From an uncultured Elusimicrobia bacterium (GTDB lineage: Bacteria > Elusimicrobiota > Elusimicrobia > UBA1565 > UBA9628), in NCBI GenBank assembly GCA_903881545.1, contig CAIRTQ010000065.1, forward strand, positions 1-32,241: a stretch of 32,241 bases of DNA. Direction: 5' to 3'. Numbering within the stretch: the first letter of the stretch is position 1; each line of letters opens with the position of its first letter. Shown here one piece after another: positions 15,127-24,219 of this stretch. The notes below the pieces were generated by a model. That model was not told where the DNA came from, did no database searches, and was given only the letters and a program-made list of their open reading frames with translations. The position numbers and the translations under genes are program-made.

Positions 15127-15582
15127 ATGAATGACCAGATGAAGCAGGACCTCAAGTTCATGAAGGCCGCCATCCAAGAGGCCCGCCGGGGTCTGCGGGA
15201 GGGCGGCATCCCCATCGGCGCGGTCCTGGTCAAGGGCGGCCGCGTCATCGGCCGCGGCCACAATCGCCGTGTGCAGAAGCGTTCGGCCATCCTGCACGCG
15301 GAGATGGATTGCCTGGAGAACGCGGGGCGCCTTAAGGCCCGCGACTATCGCCGCTGCACCATCTATTCCACCCTTTCGCCCTGTGACATGTGCACGGGCG
15401 CCATCCTGCTTTACAAAATACCGCGCGTCGTCATCGGCGAGAACCGGACCTTTCGGGGGCCAGAGCGCTATTCGCGCCGTCGCGTCGAGCTGGTCAGTCT
15501 GGACTTGGCCGAATGCCGGGATATGATGACGGAGTTCATCCGGCTCAAGCACGGGCTCTGGAACGAGGATATCGGAGTCTAG
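15127..15582 (+). CDS. cytosine deaminase (yeast Fcy1-type)
   Basis: Zinc-dependent deaminase of the cytidine deaminase-like fold, 151 residues. The catalytic motif HAE is at 57-59 and the zinc cysteines are in SPCDMC (Cys86 and Cys89). The context closely follows yeast cytosine deaminase: TLSPCDMCTGAI, IPRVVIGEN and a C-terminal WNEDIG, where yeast has a WFEDIG motif that closes the active site. The likely reaction is cytosine to uracil in pyrimidine salvage. A TTG at 15109 is an alternative start; the ATG at 15127 fits the family better, and no clear ribosome binding site is seen. The gene ends four bases before the convergent TPR gene. A broader guanine or nucleoside deaminase is less likely. 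Confidence 0.85.
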   Translation: MNDQMKQDLKFMKAAIQEARRGLREGGIPIGAVLVKGGRVIGRGHNRRVQKRSAILHAEMDCLENAGRLKARDYRRCTIYSTLSPCDMCTGAILLYKIPRVVIGENRTFRGPERYSRRRVELVSLDLAECRDMMTEFIRLKHGLWNEDIGV

Positions 15583-15586
15583 GCGT

Positions 15587-17521
15587 TCAGCGCCCGGCGG
15601 ACCGGACGATTTTATTCCTGCCGGCGCTGAGCTGGGCGCGCAGTTTAAGCGCGAACGCAGATGTCTGCGGGTCCGCGGCTGCGGGGTTTGCGCGCAGGGT
15701 GGCCAAGGTCTTATCCAGGCGGGATAAGGCGGCGTCGTAGAGGCCCTGCGCCTTGTCGGTATCTCCTAAAGCCAGGTACTGCCGGGCGAGCTTGTGCACG
15801 ACCGTGAACTGCGCGTTGTCGCGGGTCAGAGCGCCCTCGTAGCAGGCGATGCTGCGGCGGATGTCGCCTTTGCCTGCCCAGAGGTCTCCCAGCCCTGCCC
15901 AGGCTCGGGCCGCGGCGCGCGGGGCGCGGGCGGCGCGCTCGAGCAGGGGCAGGGCATCGTCCCACCGCCGCAAGTCCAGCCAGCACAGGCCCAGGTCGAG
16001 CGTTGCGTCAGGGTCGTCCGGATTCATGGCCGCGGCGCGTTTCAAGGGGACGAGCGCCTCTTCATCGAGGCCTGCTTCCATTAAGGAAGCGCCCAGGTTC
16101 AGCCAGCCGGCCGCGTCCGGCCGCAGCGCCACCCGTTGCCGTGCGGCGGCCAGAGAGTCTTCCAGACGGCCCATCCGGGTATAGGCCACGCTCAAGTCCA
16201 GGTATGGATCGGCGTAGGCTGGGTCTAGCTCCGTGGCCAGACGCAACTCGGCCACGGACTGGGCGTAGTGGCCCCGGGCGGAGCATTCCGCTCCCAACGC
16301 GGCGTGGGCGCGAGGATTGGTGGGCGCGCAGCGGGCCGCGTCAGACCACAGTTCCAGAGGGTCGCAAAAGCGGGCCGCTTGCCGAAGTCCGAGGGAGCAA
16401 TAGCAGGCTGCCAAGGCCCCAAGGCCTAGAGCTATCAGGCTTTTGAGACCTGGCCGCGCCTGCGAGAGCCGAGCGGCCAGGCGGCCCACACAAAGGAAGA
16501 ATCCCGCCGAGGCTAGATACATATAGCGGTCCGCGACCAGGCTGTAATTGAAATAAGGGATCAAGTTTAAGAATGGGCATAGGGCGATGGCCGCCCAGGC
16601 CAAGCCGATTCCGGCCACGCGGTCCCAGCGGTATATCTTGTAGGTCAGGAACAGGACTGCGCCTGCTGTCGCCAGCAGGGGCAATGCCTGCGGATCGCGC
16701 CAAGAGAGGACCGGCGTGAGGGAGTGTTCCAGGCAGAGGCCGTCCGGCCAGAGCATCTGCCGGAGATACCAAAGAGAAAGCTTCGCGGCCGTAAGCAGGC
16801 GCCCTGTCCAGGCTCCGGCGGGCGCGGCTTGAACTTGCAAAGGGATCCAGACTAGGCGCAGCGCGGCGTATGCGGCGGCTATCGCGACGAGCCCAAGCAG
16901 GACCGGCCGGGTGTTCTTTCGGCCTGGGGGCACGGTCAGCCAGGCCAGGGCCGGCAGGACCAGGGCGCTTTCCTTGCAGAAGACGGCGGCCAGCATCGCG
17001 GCCCAGCAGCCGGCCGTGCGCAGCCGGCTTCCAGCGCGAGCTTGTAGGTATATTATGAGGAAAGCGCAGAAGGCGACGGCCAAGTGTGTCTTGAAGGTGG
17101 ATAAGGCCAGCGCCTCGACATGCGCCGGGAACAGGGAGAAGAGGGCGGCGGCCCATAGGGAGAATTCGTCGTTCCCTAGGAACCGGCGATAGACCCGCCA
17201 GAGCAGGAGCGCGTTTGCGCCGTGGAGCAGGAGGCTGGTGAGCCGGTAGAAGATGACGCGGTCGGCGACTAGCCGATGCAGCAACCAGTGGCCGAGGAGC
17301 GGAAGCGGTTCATAGCCAGGCGCGCCGCGGAGGAAGAAGGCCTTCAGGCCGGGCCAGGAGCCGAGCACGAGAGGATTCTTGAAGATATAGGACTGGTCGT
17401 CGTAGATGGCGGGGGCCCAGCACAGCAGGGCGTAGACGGCGGCGAAGGCCGCCAGCCAAATCAGAAATCCGCAGGCGAGCCGTGGAGAGCGGCGTATCAT
17501 TTGCGGCAAGGATTCTATCAT
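15587..17521 (-). CDS. polytopic membrane protein with C-terminal TPR repeats (TMTC-like)
   Basis: The 644-residue product has about ten hydrophobic helices over roughly residues 15-400, then tetratricopeptide repeats to the end (ALGAECSARGHYAQSVAEL, LDLSVAYTRMGRLEDSL and similar). The layout resembles TMTC-type O-mannosyltransferase relatives with an inner TPR part: an early acidic motif APAIYDDQSYI, and PYFNYSLVADRYMYLASAG, a family-like segment. A glycosyltransferase role is plausible but not proven. Of two nearby ATGs I chose 17521; 17500 is the alternative and neither has a strong ribosome binding site. The start overlaps the -35 region of the tRNA-Gly promoter on the other strand. It is convergent with the deaminase gene, four bases apart. 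Confidence 0.8.
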   Translation of the reverse strand: MIESLPQMIRRSPRLACGFLIWLAAFAAVYALLCWAPAIYDDQSYIFKNPLVLGSWPGLKAFFLRGAPGYEPLPLLGHWLLHRLVADRVIFYRLTSLLLHGANALLLWRVYRRFLGNDEFSLWAAALFSLFPAHVEALALSTFKTHLAVAFCAFLIIYLQARAGSRLRTAGCWAAMLAAVFCKESALVLPALAWLTVPPGRKNTRPVLLGLVAIAAAYAALRLVWIPLQVQAAPAGAWTGRLLTAAKLSLWYLRQMLWPDGLCLEHSLTPVLSWRDPQALPLLATAGAVLFLTYKIYRWDRVAGIGLAWAAIALCPFLNLIPYFNYSLVADRYMYLASAGFFLCVGRLAARLSQARPGLKSLIALGLGALAACYCSLGLRQAARFCDPLELWSDAARCAPTNPRAHAALGAECSARGHYAQSVAELRLATELDPAYADPYLDLSVAYTRMGRLEDSLAAARQRVALRPDAAGWLNLGASLMEAGLDEEALVPLKRAAAMNPDDPDATLDLGLCWLDLRRWDDALPLLERAARAPRAAARAWAGLGDLWAGKGDIRRSIACYEGALTRDNAQFTVVHKLARQYLALGDTDKAQGLYDAALSRLDKTLATLRANPAAADPQTSAFALKLRAQLSAGRNKIVRSAGR

Positions 17522-17525
17522 TGAT

Positions 17526-17555
17526 TTGACACATTTTTCGGAAAAGCGATATAAT
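17526..17555 (+). promoter_or_regulatory. consensus sigma70 promoter of tRNA-Gly
   Basis: TTGACA at 17526-17531 and TATAAT at 17550-17555 are perfect hexamers with an 18-base spacer. Transcription would start near 17562, giving a leader of about 75 bases before the tRNA. It overlaps the start of the divergent TPR gene by one to a few bases, so the two transcripts may interfere. Confidence 0.8.
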
Positions 17556-17635
17556 GGAATCCGTTCCTGCTCGTCGAAAATCCCAGGATTTTCCGGCTCG
17601 ATACAAGGAACGTGCGCGCATCGGCGGCTGGTTTT

Positions 17636-17709
17636 GCGGGCGTAGTTCAATGGTAGAACACGAGCCTTCCAAGCTCGTTATGTGGGTTCGATTCCCATCG
17701 CCCGCTCCA
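17636..17709 (+). tRNA. tRNA-Gly (anticodon TCC), CCA encoded
   Basis: A complete cloverleaf is visible: a 7-bp acceptor stem (GCGGGCG with CGCCCGC), D arm, 5-bp anticodon stem CGAGC/GCTCG with loop CTTCCAA, a T arm containing GGTTCGATTCC, discriminator T and an encoded CCA at 17707-17709. The anticodon TCC is at 17668-17670 and reads GGA/GGG. A perfect promoter lies upstream. The radical SAM gene follows within 70 bases and may share the transcript. Confidence 0.97.
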
Positions 17710-17776
17710 GTCTTGTGCAGAAGGGGAGGACGTGTTGGAACCGATAGGTAGGCCCGGGCGGGCCGCTGACAAGCGC

Positions 17777-19114
17777 ATGAAGGTCTTGATCCTCCTGAGC
17801 CCCGTGGTGGCCAGGAACCTGTGTCCTGTCGGTATCGCCTACCTTAAGTCGTTTCTTACCGCGAAGCGCGATGTCGAGTTCCTGGTGTGGAATCTGAGCA
17901 ATGAAATCCCGGTCCCCAACGATGAGGCCGGCGGTTATTGGATGCAGCGCGATAACATGCTTCAGTTCTACAATCAGCATCAGGAGAAGTTCAGGGAGTG
18001 GACGGATCGGATCATGGCCTGCGACCCGGACATCATCGGATTCTCGGTCTGGGCCTCGGCGAAATGGGCCAGTTTGTTCTTGGCGGGAATGGTCAAAGAG
18101 CGGGACAAAAGCAAGGTGATCGTCTTTGGTGGACCCGACTGCAGCATCGACGGGGAAGATTATATCCGCCAGCCCCAGGTTGATGCGGTGGTGCGGGGCG
18201 AGGGCGAGACGGCACTCTTGGATATTTTGGACCAGGTCCGCGCCACCGGTAAAGTCGGACCGCTGCCCGGAGTCTTGGTCAGGGACGGCGAGCGTGTGAT
18301 CGACGGCGGCTGGCGGCCGGAGATCGCGAACCTCGACGAACTGCCCTTCCCGGACTATTCCGGCAATCCCAATCTCAAGGACGAAATCCCTCTGGCCTTG
18401 GGCCGGGGCTGCATGTGGCGTTGCCGCTTCTGCAATTGCCACGTCCACATGAGGCGGCCCCGGCGTCGATCGGCTCGCGGCATCTATAACGAGATCCGCC
18501 ATCAGAAGGAGCGCTTCCCCGAGATCTCCCGCTTCTGCCATGGCGATCCCAACGGGATCCAGGATCTTGAGATGCTTTCAGAGCTGTGCGATCTTCTTTT
18601 GGCCGATGACCTGAAGGTCACTTTCAGCCTTTGGTCCAGCATGAGTCCGCGCCCGGATCTGGCGCTTTTGAAGAAGATGAAGCGCGCGGGCTTCGGCTGC
18701 ATCAGTTTCGGCATGCAGACGGCATCGCCCAGGATCAAGAGAGCTCAGGGGCTGGCGTACTATTCGGTGGAGGATGCGGAGCGGCTCATCAGGGACTGCT
18801 TCAACGCGGGGATCGAGGTCACGCTCAATTTTATCGTCGGCTTTCCGGGAGAGACTTGGGACGACTTCCAGCAGACCATGGATTTCATCAAGAGGAATAA
18901 GGATTACATACATTCCATCCCCTTCATGCACACCTTTGTCGTGCTCCATAAGTCCTGGGTCGAGAGATTCCCCAGGAAGCACGGGCTCGATACGGATGAC
19001 CCTGCCACGGCGCTGCAATGGCGGCACCCGGAGGCAGAGGCGATGGCGGCCAAGGCCTACGAGATCATTAAGGGTTGGGGCGTGCGCATTGAGCCGCCCC
19101 AGGGCCGCGACTGA
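17777..19114 (+). CDS. B12-binding-domain radical SAM protein
   Basis: A 445-residue enzyme with an N-terminal cobalamin-binding-like domain (residues about 1-175; MKVLILLSPV start, VIVFGGPDCSI, VRGEGETALLDIL) and a radical SAM barrel. The CxxxCxxC cluster motif is at Cys212, Cys216 and Cys219 (RGCMWRCRFC). The motif SFGMQTASPR, GFPGETWDD and a C-terminal tail complete the family pattern. The family methylates or rearranges unactivated carbons; the substrate here is unknown and no partner gene is adjacent. The ATG at 17777 fits family starts. A GTG at 17732 and TTG at 17735, just after GGGGAGG, would add 14-15 residues and have the better ribosome binding site. Confidence 0.88.
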   Translation: MKVLILLSPVVARNLCPVGIAYLKSFLTAKRDVEFLVWNLSNEIPVPNDEAGGYWMQRDNMLQFYNQHQEKFREWTDRIMACDPDIIGFSVWASAKWASLFLAGMVKERDKSKVIVFGGPDCSIDGEDYIRQPQVDAVVRGEGETALLDILDQVRATGKVGPLPGVLVRDGERVIDGGWRPEIANLDELPFPDYSGNPNLKDEIPLALGRGCMWRCRFCNCHVHMRRPRRRSARGIYNEIRHQKERFPEISRFCHGDPNGIQDLEMLSELCDLLLADDLKVTFSLWSSMSPRPDLALLKKMKRAGFGCISFGMQTASPRIKRAQGLAYYSVEDAERLIRDCFNAGIEVTLNFIVGFPGETWDDFQQTMDFIKRNKDYIHSIPFMHTFVVLHKSWVERFPRKHGLDTDDPATALQWRHPEAEAMAAKAYEIIKGWGVRIEPPQGRD

Positions 19115-19172
19115 CCAGACTAGAGCGTTCGGCGTCATAATGTAGAGTATCAAAGCTGGGCAGTTAGCCTGA

Positions 19173-19210
19173 ATTCGGCCCCGACACATACGACCATGCC
19201 GGGGCCGAAT
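19173..19210. repeat. 11-bp GC-rich inverted repeat
   Basis: Arms at 19173-19183 (ATTCGGCCCCG) and 19200-19210 are exact reverse complements, with a 16-base loop. It lies 58 bases after the radical SAM stop and at the end of the decayed minus-strand gene. No T-run follows on either strand, so it is not a standard intrinsic terminator; a bidirectional or factor-assisted one is possible. Confidence 0.65.
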
Positions 19211-19801
19211 CATGCTCCCGAAGAGCGTAAAAGATTGTTGGCCCAGGCTGGAGGCCAGGTTTATATAATGCGGGAAGCCGGCCCGGGGCGCGTAGGCGCC
19301 GTGCTGATTCCGGGCCCCGTTCAAGGCCCAGGATTTGCTGGTGGGTACCGGATTCATCCCCAGCGAAGGGTTGTTGCCGGTATATCCGTAGTAATTGATG
19401 GCCTCGGTCCCGTGGAAGGTCTTCGTATCCACCATGTGGACGTCCAGGATCCGGGTCATGTGCAGATGGACCGTCGCACCGGCGATGCTGGGGTGGATGT
19501 CGGCCGTGCCCTCGTAATGGTCGCCGTTGGAGGCCGACATGACCTGCCCAGAGACATGTATTCCGTTGAAATCGACCGAGGTTAGGTTCATGTCGGCTCA
19601 ATTGCACCACAGTCCAAGTGTCGGGGCACTTGGTGGGCGCGATGCCGCCGTACAAACCTCCGAAGGTCGCGGTGACCAGGGGGCCCTCCACTGCCCAGGT
19701 CCCGGCCGGGGAGACCTCCCCGCCGCTCGCGCTGCCTGGTCAGATAGACCAAGATCTCCAGTAGAGACCGGCAGGATGAGCGCCGTCCCTGGCAGGACCA
19801 C
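19211..19801 (-). pseudogene. decayed secreted-protein gene with two frameshifts
   Basis: Three minus-strand frames read in succession give one protein-like product. The first frame begins at a GTG at 19801 with a hydrophobic, weak signal-peptide-like stretch (LPGTALILPVSTGDLGLSD). The second covers roughly 19730-19600 (AVEGPLVTATFGGLYGGIAPTK). The third begins at about 19591 and runs to near 19211, with beta-rich, Asn/Tyr-containing sequence (GYTGNNPSLGMNP, DVHMVDTKTFHGTEAINYYG). No frame alone is complete. I do not recognise the family; a surface or lipocalin-like beta protein is a guess. Shifts lie near 19722-19740 and 19591-19606. Sequencing error is possible but two shifts in one gene favour decay. 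Confidence 0.5.
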
Positions 19802-19842
19802 CCAGAGCCCCTACCCGGCCGAAAATTTGCTATCATAATAAT

Positions 19843-19861
19843 CCCCCGGTGAAACCGGGGG
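19843..19861 (+). promoter_or_regulatory. 8-bp GC-rich stem-loop upstream of tRNA-Thr
   Basis: Arms CCCCCGGT (19843-19850) and ACCGGGGG (19854-19861) pair perfectly around GAA. An AT-rich stretch with TATCAT and CATAAT (19831-19840) sits just before it and could be the -10 region of the tRNA-Thr/tuf transcript. The trailing TTGCTGTTTG is not a convincing U-tract. It could be a leader hairpin, an RNA processing site or a terminator. Confidence 0.4.
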
Positions 19862-19889
19862 TTGCTGTTTGAAGGCAAGTCGGCATGAC

Positions 19890-19962
19890 GCTGGGATAGC
19901 TCAGTCGGTAGAGCATCTCCATGGTAAGGAGAAGGTCGTGGGTTCGATTCCCATTCCCAGCT
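19890..19962 (+). tRNA. tRNA-Thr (anticodon GGT), CCA not encoded
   Basis: A full cloverleaf: acceptor stem GCTGGGA/TCCCAGC, D arm, anticodon stem TCTCC/GGAGA with loop ATGGTAA, and a T arm with GGTTCGATTCC. The anticodon GGT at 19923-19925 reads ACC and ACT. The discriminator T at 19962 is followed by AGT, so CCA must be added afterwards, unlike tRNA-Gly above. It lies 78 bases before tuf, a common tRNA-Thr/tuf arrangement, and is probably co-transcribed. Confidence 0.97.
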
Positions 19963-19984
19963 AGTTTTGCGTGGGGTAAATTGT

Positions 19985-19990
19985 TACAAT
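19985..19990 (+). promoter_or_regulatory. weak candidate -10 element before tuf
   Basis: TACAAT lies 51 bases before the tuf ATG, just after tRNA-Thr. No -35 hexamer is found at acceptable spacing. A separate tuf promoter is possible but co-transcription with the tRNA explains the layout equally well. Confidence 0.25.
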
Positions 19991-20040
19991 ACGCCGCTAC
20001 CAAGCGGGAAGAATACGCATGAGGTTAAGGAGATAGAGAT

Positions 20041-21228
<1,188 letters not shown>

Positions 21229-21256
21229 AATTGAGAAAAAATAAGGTATAATAACT

Positions 21257-21580
21257 ATGGCTGAGACGAATCATCCGCAGCAGAGAATCCGTATCCGCCT
21301 TCGGGCCTACGATCATCGCGTTCTCGATGCCAGCGTAGGCAAAATTGTTGAGACGGCGCAGCGGACTGGGGCCGTTGTTTCCGGCCCCGTTTTGTTGCCC
21401 ACTCACATTAAGAAGTACACGGTTCTCCGGTCTCCTCACGTCGATAAGAAATCGCGTGAGCAGTTCGAGATGCGGATTCACAAACGTCTCATCGAGCTCA
21501 ACAGCACGACCCAGAAAACGGTCGATGAGCTGATGAAGCTGGATTTGCCGGCGGGCGTTGACGTCGAGATTAAGCTTTAG
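21257..21580 (+). CDS. rpsJ: 30S ribosomal protein S10
   Basis: Component of the 30S head and, by known homology, the NusE antitermination factor. The 107 residues include the family core [22 protein letters not shown] and [20 protein letters not shown]. The start follows an A-rich 28-base gap after tuf that contains a TATAAT (21247-21252) five bases before the ATG, too close for a normal -10. Ribosome binding sequence is weak (AAGG). Codons are less GC-biased than the rest of the operon. It begins the S10-spc run. Confidence 0.96.
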   Translation: MAETNHPQQRIRIRLRAYDHRVLDASVGKIVETAQRTGAVVSGPVLLPTHIKKYTVLRSPHVDKKSREQFEMRIHKRLIELNSTTQKTVDELMKLDLPAGVDVEIKL

Positions 21581-21593
21581 GAGCAGAGGTCTT

Positions 21594-22382
21594 ATGAGCG
21601 CAGACGAAAGCAAGCCAGAGGTGAAATCGGCGCCACAGCGGGCGCCCGCGAATTTCCGCTGCCTGCTGGGACTGAAGGTCGGGATGACGCAGGTCTACGG
21701 GCGTCATAACCTGCTCTTCGGGGTTACGGTCGTCAAGGCCGGCCCCTGCCCCGTGATGCGGGTCAAGTCGGCCCAGGGCGTAGACGGCTACAATGCCGTG
21801 CAGCTGGCCTTTGGGCCCAAGAGCGAGAAGAACATCGCCCGGCCAGAATTGGGGCAGTTCAAGAAAGCCGGCGTGGCGCCGGCCCGCTGGATCCGCGAGA
21901 TCCGGGTGCCGGATGTCGCGGGCCTGGCCGCGGGTCAGACCGTGATGCTCGACGGCGTGTTCAAGATCGGCGACTTCGTCGACGTTCAGGGCACGTCCAA
22001 GGGCCGCGGCTTTGCCGGCGTCATGAAGCGCCATAACTTTCGCGGCATGCCGGCCTCCCATGGTGCCTCGGACAAAGAGCGTTCGCCGGGGTCTTTGGCC
22101 TCGCGGCGTTCCTTGGGGCGGGTCCTGCCCGGCCAGCGTATGGCCGGACATATGGGACATGTCACCGAGACCACGCTCAAGCTCGAGGTCATCAAGGTCG
22201 AGCCGGGTGAGAACCTGATTTATCTCGCGGGCGCCGTCCCGGGCCCTCGAGGCGGCTTGGTCACCATTTCCGAGACGGTCAAGGCCAAGAAGCATTACAC
22301 CGAACCGATCCGGCCGACGGTCTTGAAGGACAAGATGGGCAACATCATCTCCAAGAAGCCCACCCGGGCCGCGCCGAAATAA
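21594..22382 (+). CDS. rplC: 50S ribosomal protein L3
   Basis: 50S assembly protein near the peptidyl-transferase centre. The 262 residues contain CLLGLKVGMTQVY near the start, the internal SKGRGFAGVMKRHNFRG and ASHGASDKERSPGS loop, and GHMGH near residue 190. The family is usually 205-215 residues. The extra length is a charged N-terminal extension of about 20 residues (21594 start, with AGAGG before it) and a longer, lysine-rich C-terminus (IRPTVLKDKMGNIISKK). A farther upstream start at 21558 overlaps rpsJ and lacks support. Confidence 0.95.
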   Translation: MSADESKPEVKSAPQRAPANFRCLLGLKVGMTQVYGRHNLLFGVTVVKAGPCPVMRVKSAQGVDGYNAVQLAFGPKSEKNIARPELGQFKKAGVAPARWIREIRVPDVAGLAAGQTVMLDGVFKIGDFVDVQGTSKGRGFAGVMKRHNFRGMPASHGASDKERSPGSLASRRSLGRVLPGQRMAGHMGHVTETTLKLEVIKVEPGENLIYLAGAVPGPRGGLVTISETVKAKKHYTEPIRPTVLKDKMGNIISKKPTRAAPK

Positions 22383-22393
22383 CAGAGGATGAA

Positions 22394-23038
22394 ATGCAAG
22401 CGCAACTCTTGAACGCCAAAGGTTCCGAAGTCGGGAAGATCGAGCTCAACGACGCGGTCTTCGCGCGCCGGCCGTCACGGGAGTTTTTGCACGAGTATGT
22501 GACGGTCTACCTGGCCAACCAGCGCCAGGGCACGGCCAACACCAAGACCCGTGGCGAGGTTTCTGGCTCCGGCAAGAAGCCCTGGAAACAGAAGCATACG
22601 GGGCGCGCCCGGGCGGGCTCGCTCCGCTCGCCGCTCTGGCGCCACGGCGGCATCACCTTCGGTCCGCGCGCCGGCCATGTGCACCTGGGATTTCCTCGGC
22701 GCAAGGCCCGCTTGGCCTTGGCCCAGGCCCTTTCCGCCAAGCAGGCGGCGGGGAGCATGGTGTTCGTGGAAAGCCTCGCTTTGGAGAGCGCCAAGACCAA
22801 GGTTGCGGCGCAGATGCTTAAGACGCTGGGCTGCGCGGCCGGGACTATCCTGGTGCTCGACGCGCCCGACGCCGTCCTGGCCCGGGCGAGCCGGAACCTG
22901 CCGGGCGTGGACATCATGTTGGCGGGCGACCTGAACGCTTATTGCGTCCTGCGGGCCCGGCGTATGGTGGTGACGCGGCCGGCGCTGGAGAAGCTCCAGG
23001 CCCGCGGCGCCGCGCTGCCCGCGATGAAGGGGAACTGA
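22394..23038 (+). CDS. rplD: 50S ribosomal protein L4
   Basis: Early-assembly protein of the exit tunnel; in some bacteria L4 also represses its own operon. The 214 residues are normal length and carry the conserved loop region QGTANTKTRGEVSGSGKKPWKQKHTGRARAGS and the following SPLWRHGG and GPRAG motifs. It is separated from rplC by 11 bases, and rplW starts one base after its stop. Confidence 0.95.
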   Translation: MQAQLLNAKGSEVGKIELNDAVFARRPSREFLHEYVTVYLANQRQGTANTKTRGEVSGSGKKPWKQKHTGRARAGSLRSPLWRHGGITFGPRAGHVHLGFPRRKARLALAQALSAKQAAGSMVFVESLALESAKTKVAAQMLKTLGCAAGTILVLDAPDAVLARASRNLPGVDIMLAGDLNAYCVLRARRMVVTRPALEKLQARGAALPAMKGN

Positions 23039-23039
23039 C

Positions 23040-23354
23040 ATGGCCAAGGTCACGGTGATATCGGACGATCTTTTCGGCGTGGTGGTGCGCCCGTTGCTGA
23101 CCGAGCGCAGCACGATTCAGAAGGATAAGTACAACCAGTACGCTTTTGAGGTGGCGCGCACGGCCGACAAGGGCAGCATCAAGCGTGCCGTCTCGGCCCT
23201 GTTCAAGGTTGATGTCGTTGCCGTGCGCACAATGGTGGTGCCCGGGAAGTTCCGCCGCTACGGAAAGGGTGGCGCTCTGCGCTCCGACTGGAAGAAGGCC
23301 ATCGTGACCATCGGCAAGGGCCAGAAAATAGAGATTGCGGAGCAGACCGCCTAA
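23040..23354 (+). CDS. rplW: 50S ribosomal protein L23
   Basis: Protein at the exit-tunnel rim, the docking site of trigger factor and SRP by known homology. The 104-residue product contains [11 protein letters not shown] and the typical [22 protein letters not shown], and [15 protein letters not shown]. It starts one base after the rplD stop. It shows no unusual extension. Confidence 0.95.
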   Translation: MAKVTVISDDLFGVVVRPLLTERSTIQKDKYNQYAFEVARTADKGSIKRAVSALFKVDVVAVRTMVVPGKFRRYGKGGALRSDWKKAIVTIGKGQKIEIAEQTA

Positions 23355-23367
23355 GCGGAAGGATTCT

Positions 23368-24171
23368 ATGCCTATTAAGAGCTACAGGCCGTACACCCCG
23401 TCCCGCCGGCACATGACCTCGGCGGATTACTCAGAGCTGACTGCGCGGCGGCCGGAGAAAAGCCTCGTGCGCGCGCTCAAGAGGAAGGGCGGCCGGAACA
23501 ACACCGGCATGATCATGGTTCGACATCAGGGCGGCGGTGCCAAGCGTGCCTACCGCATGGTGGACTTCAAGCGCGACAAGTACGGCATCCCGGGTCGGGT
23601 GGCTACCATCGAGTACGACCCCAACCGCAGCGCGCGCATCTGCCTGATCCATTACGCCGACGGAGAGAAGCGCTACATCCTGCACCCGGTCGGGCTCAAG
23701 GTCGGGGACAAGATCGTCAGTGGACCCGGCGCGGACATCCAGGTCGGCAACGCCTTGCCCTTGGCCAAGATCCCGGAAGGCTCCTTCGTGCACAATGTGG
23801 AGCTCAATCCGGGCAAGGGCGGACAGCTCATGCGCTCGGCCGGGACGCAGGCGCAGCTCATGGTCAAGGACGCGGGCTATGCCCAGCTCAAGATGCCCTC
23901 CGGCGAGATCCGGCGGGTGCCCGATTCCTGCTTGGCCACGCTGGGCCAGGTTTCCAACACCGAGCACAACACCATCAATCTGGGCAAGGCAGGACGCTCG
24001 CGCCATCGCGGCATCCGGCCGACCGTGCGCGGTGGAGCCATGAACGCGACCGACCATCCCCTGGGGGGCGGGCGCGGCAAGTCCAAGGGTGGCAACCATC
24101 CGCGTTCGCCGTGGAACCAACTGTCCAAGGGGTTTCGGACGCGCAATAGAGGAAGCTGTGGAGCTGGATGA
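23368..24171 (+). CDS. rplB: 50S ribosomal protein L2, C-terminally frameshifted
   Basis: Large-subunit protein that lines the peptidyl-transferase centre and inter-subunit bridge. The start is at MPIKSYRP (23368), with a GGAAGGA before it. The core is intact: [37 protein letters not shown] and GGNHPRSPW. The expected basic end is replaced by NRGSCGAG and a stop at 24169-24171. Removing two bases near 24147-24148 restores a frame to a TGA at 24207-24209. It reads [15 protein letters not shown] and then TQPVA, giving about 279 residues and resembling the usual KRxxxKFIVRRR tail. A true mutation or an assembly error is possible; the former would give a truncated L2. Confidence 0.9.
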   Translation: MPIKSYRPYTPSRRHMTSADYSELTARRPEKSLVRALKRKGGRNNTGMIMVRHQGGGAKRAYRMVDFKRDKYGIPGRVATIEYDPNRSARICLIHYADGEKRYILHPVGLKVGDKIVSGPGADIQVGNALPLAKIPEGSFVHNVELNPGKGGQLMRSAGTQAQLMVKDAGYAQLKMPSGEIRRVPDSCLATLGQVSNTEHNTINLGKAGRSRHRGIRPTVRGGAMNATDHPLGGGRGKSKGGNHPRSPWNQLSKGFRTRNRGSCGAG

Positions 24172-24219
24172 TCGTCGCCGACCGGCGGCGCACCCAGCCC
24201 GTGGCGTGAGAGGGAGGCT

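Noticed and set aside
17732..17776. Longer N-terminus of the radical SAM protein
   Set aside because: The GTG/TTG starts have a better ribosome binding site, but the added residues are not family-like. I kept the ATG and noted the alternative.
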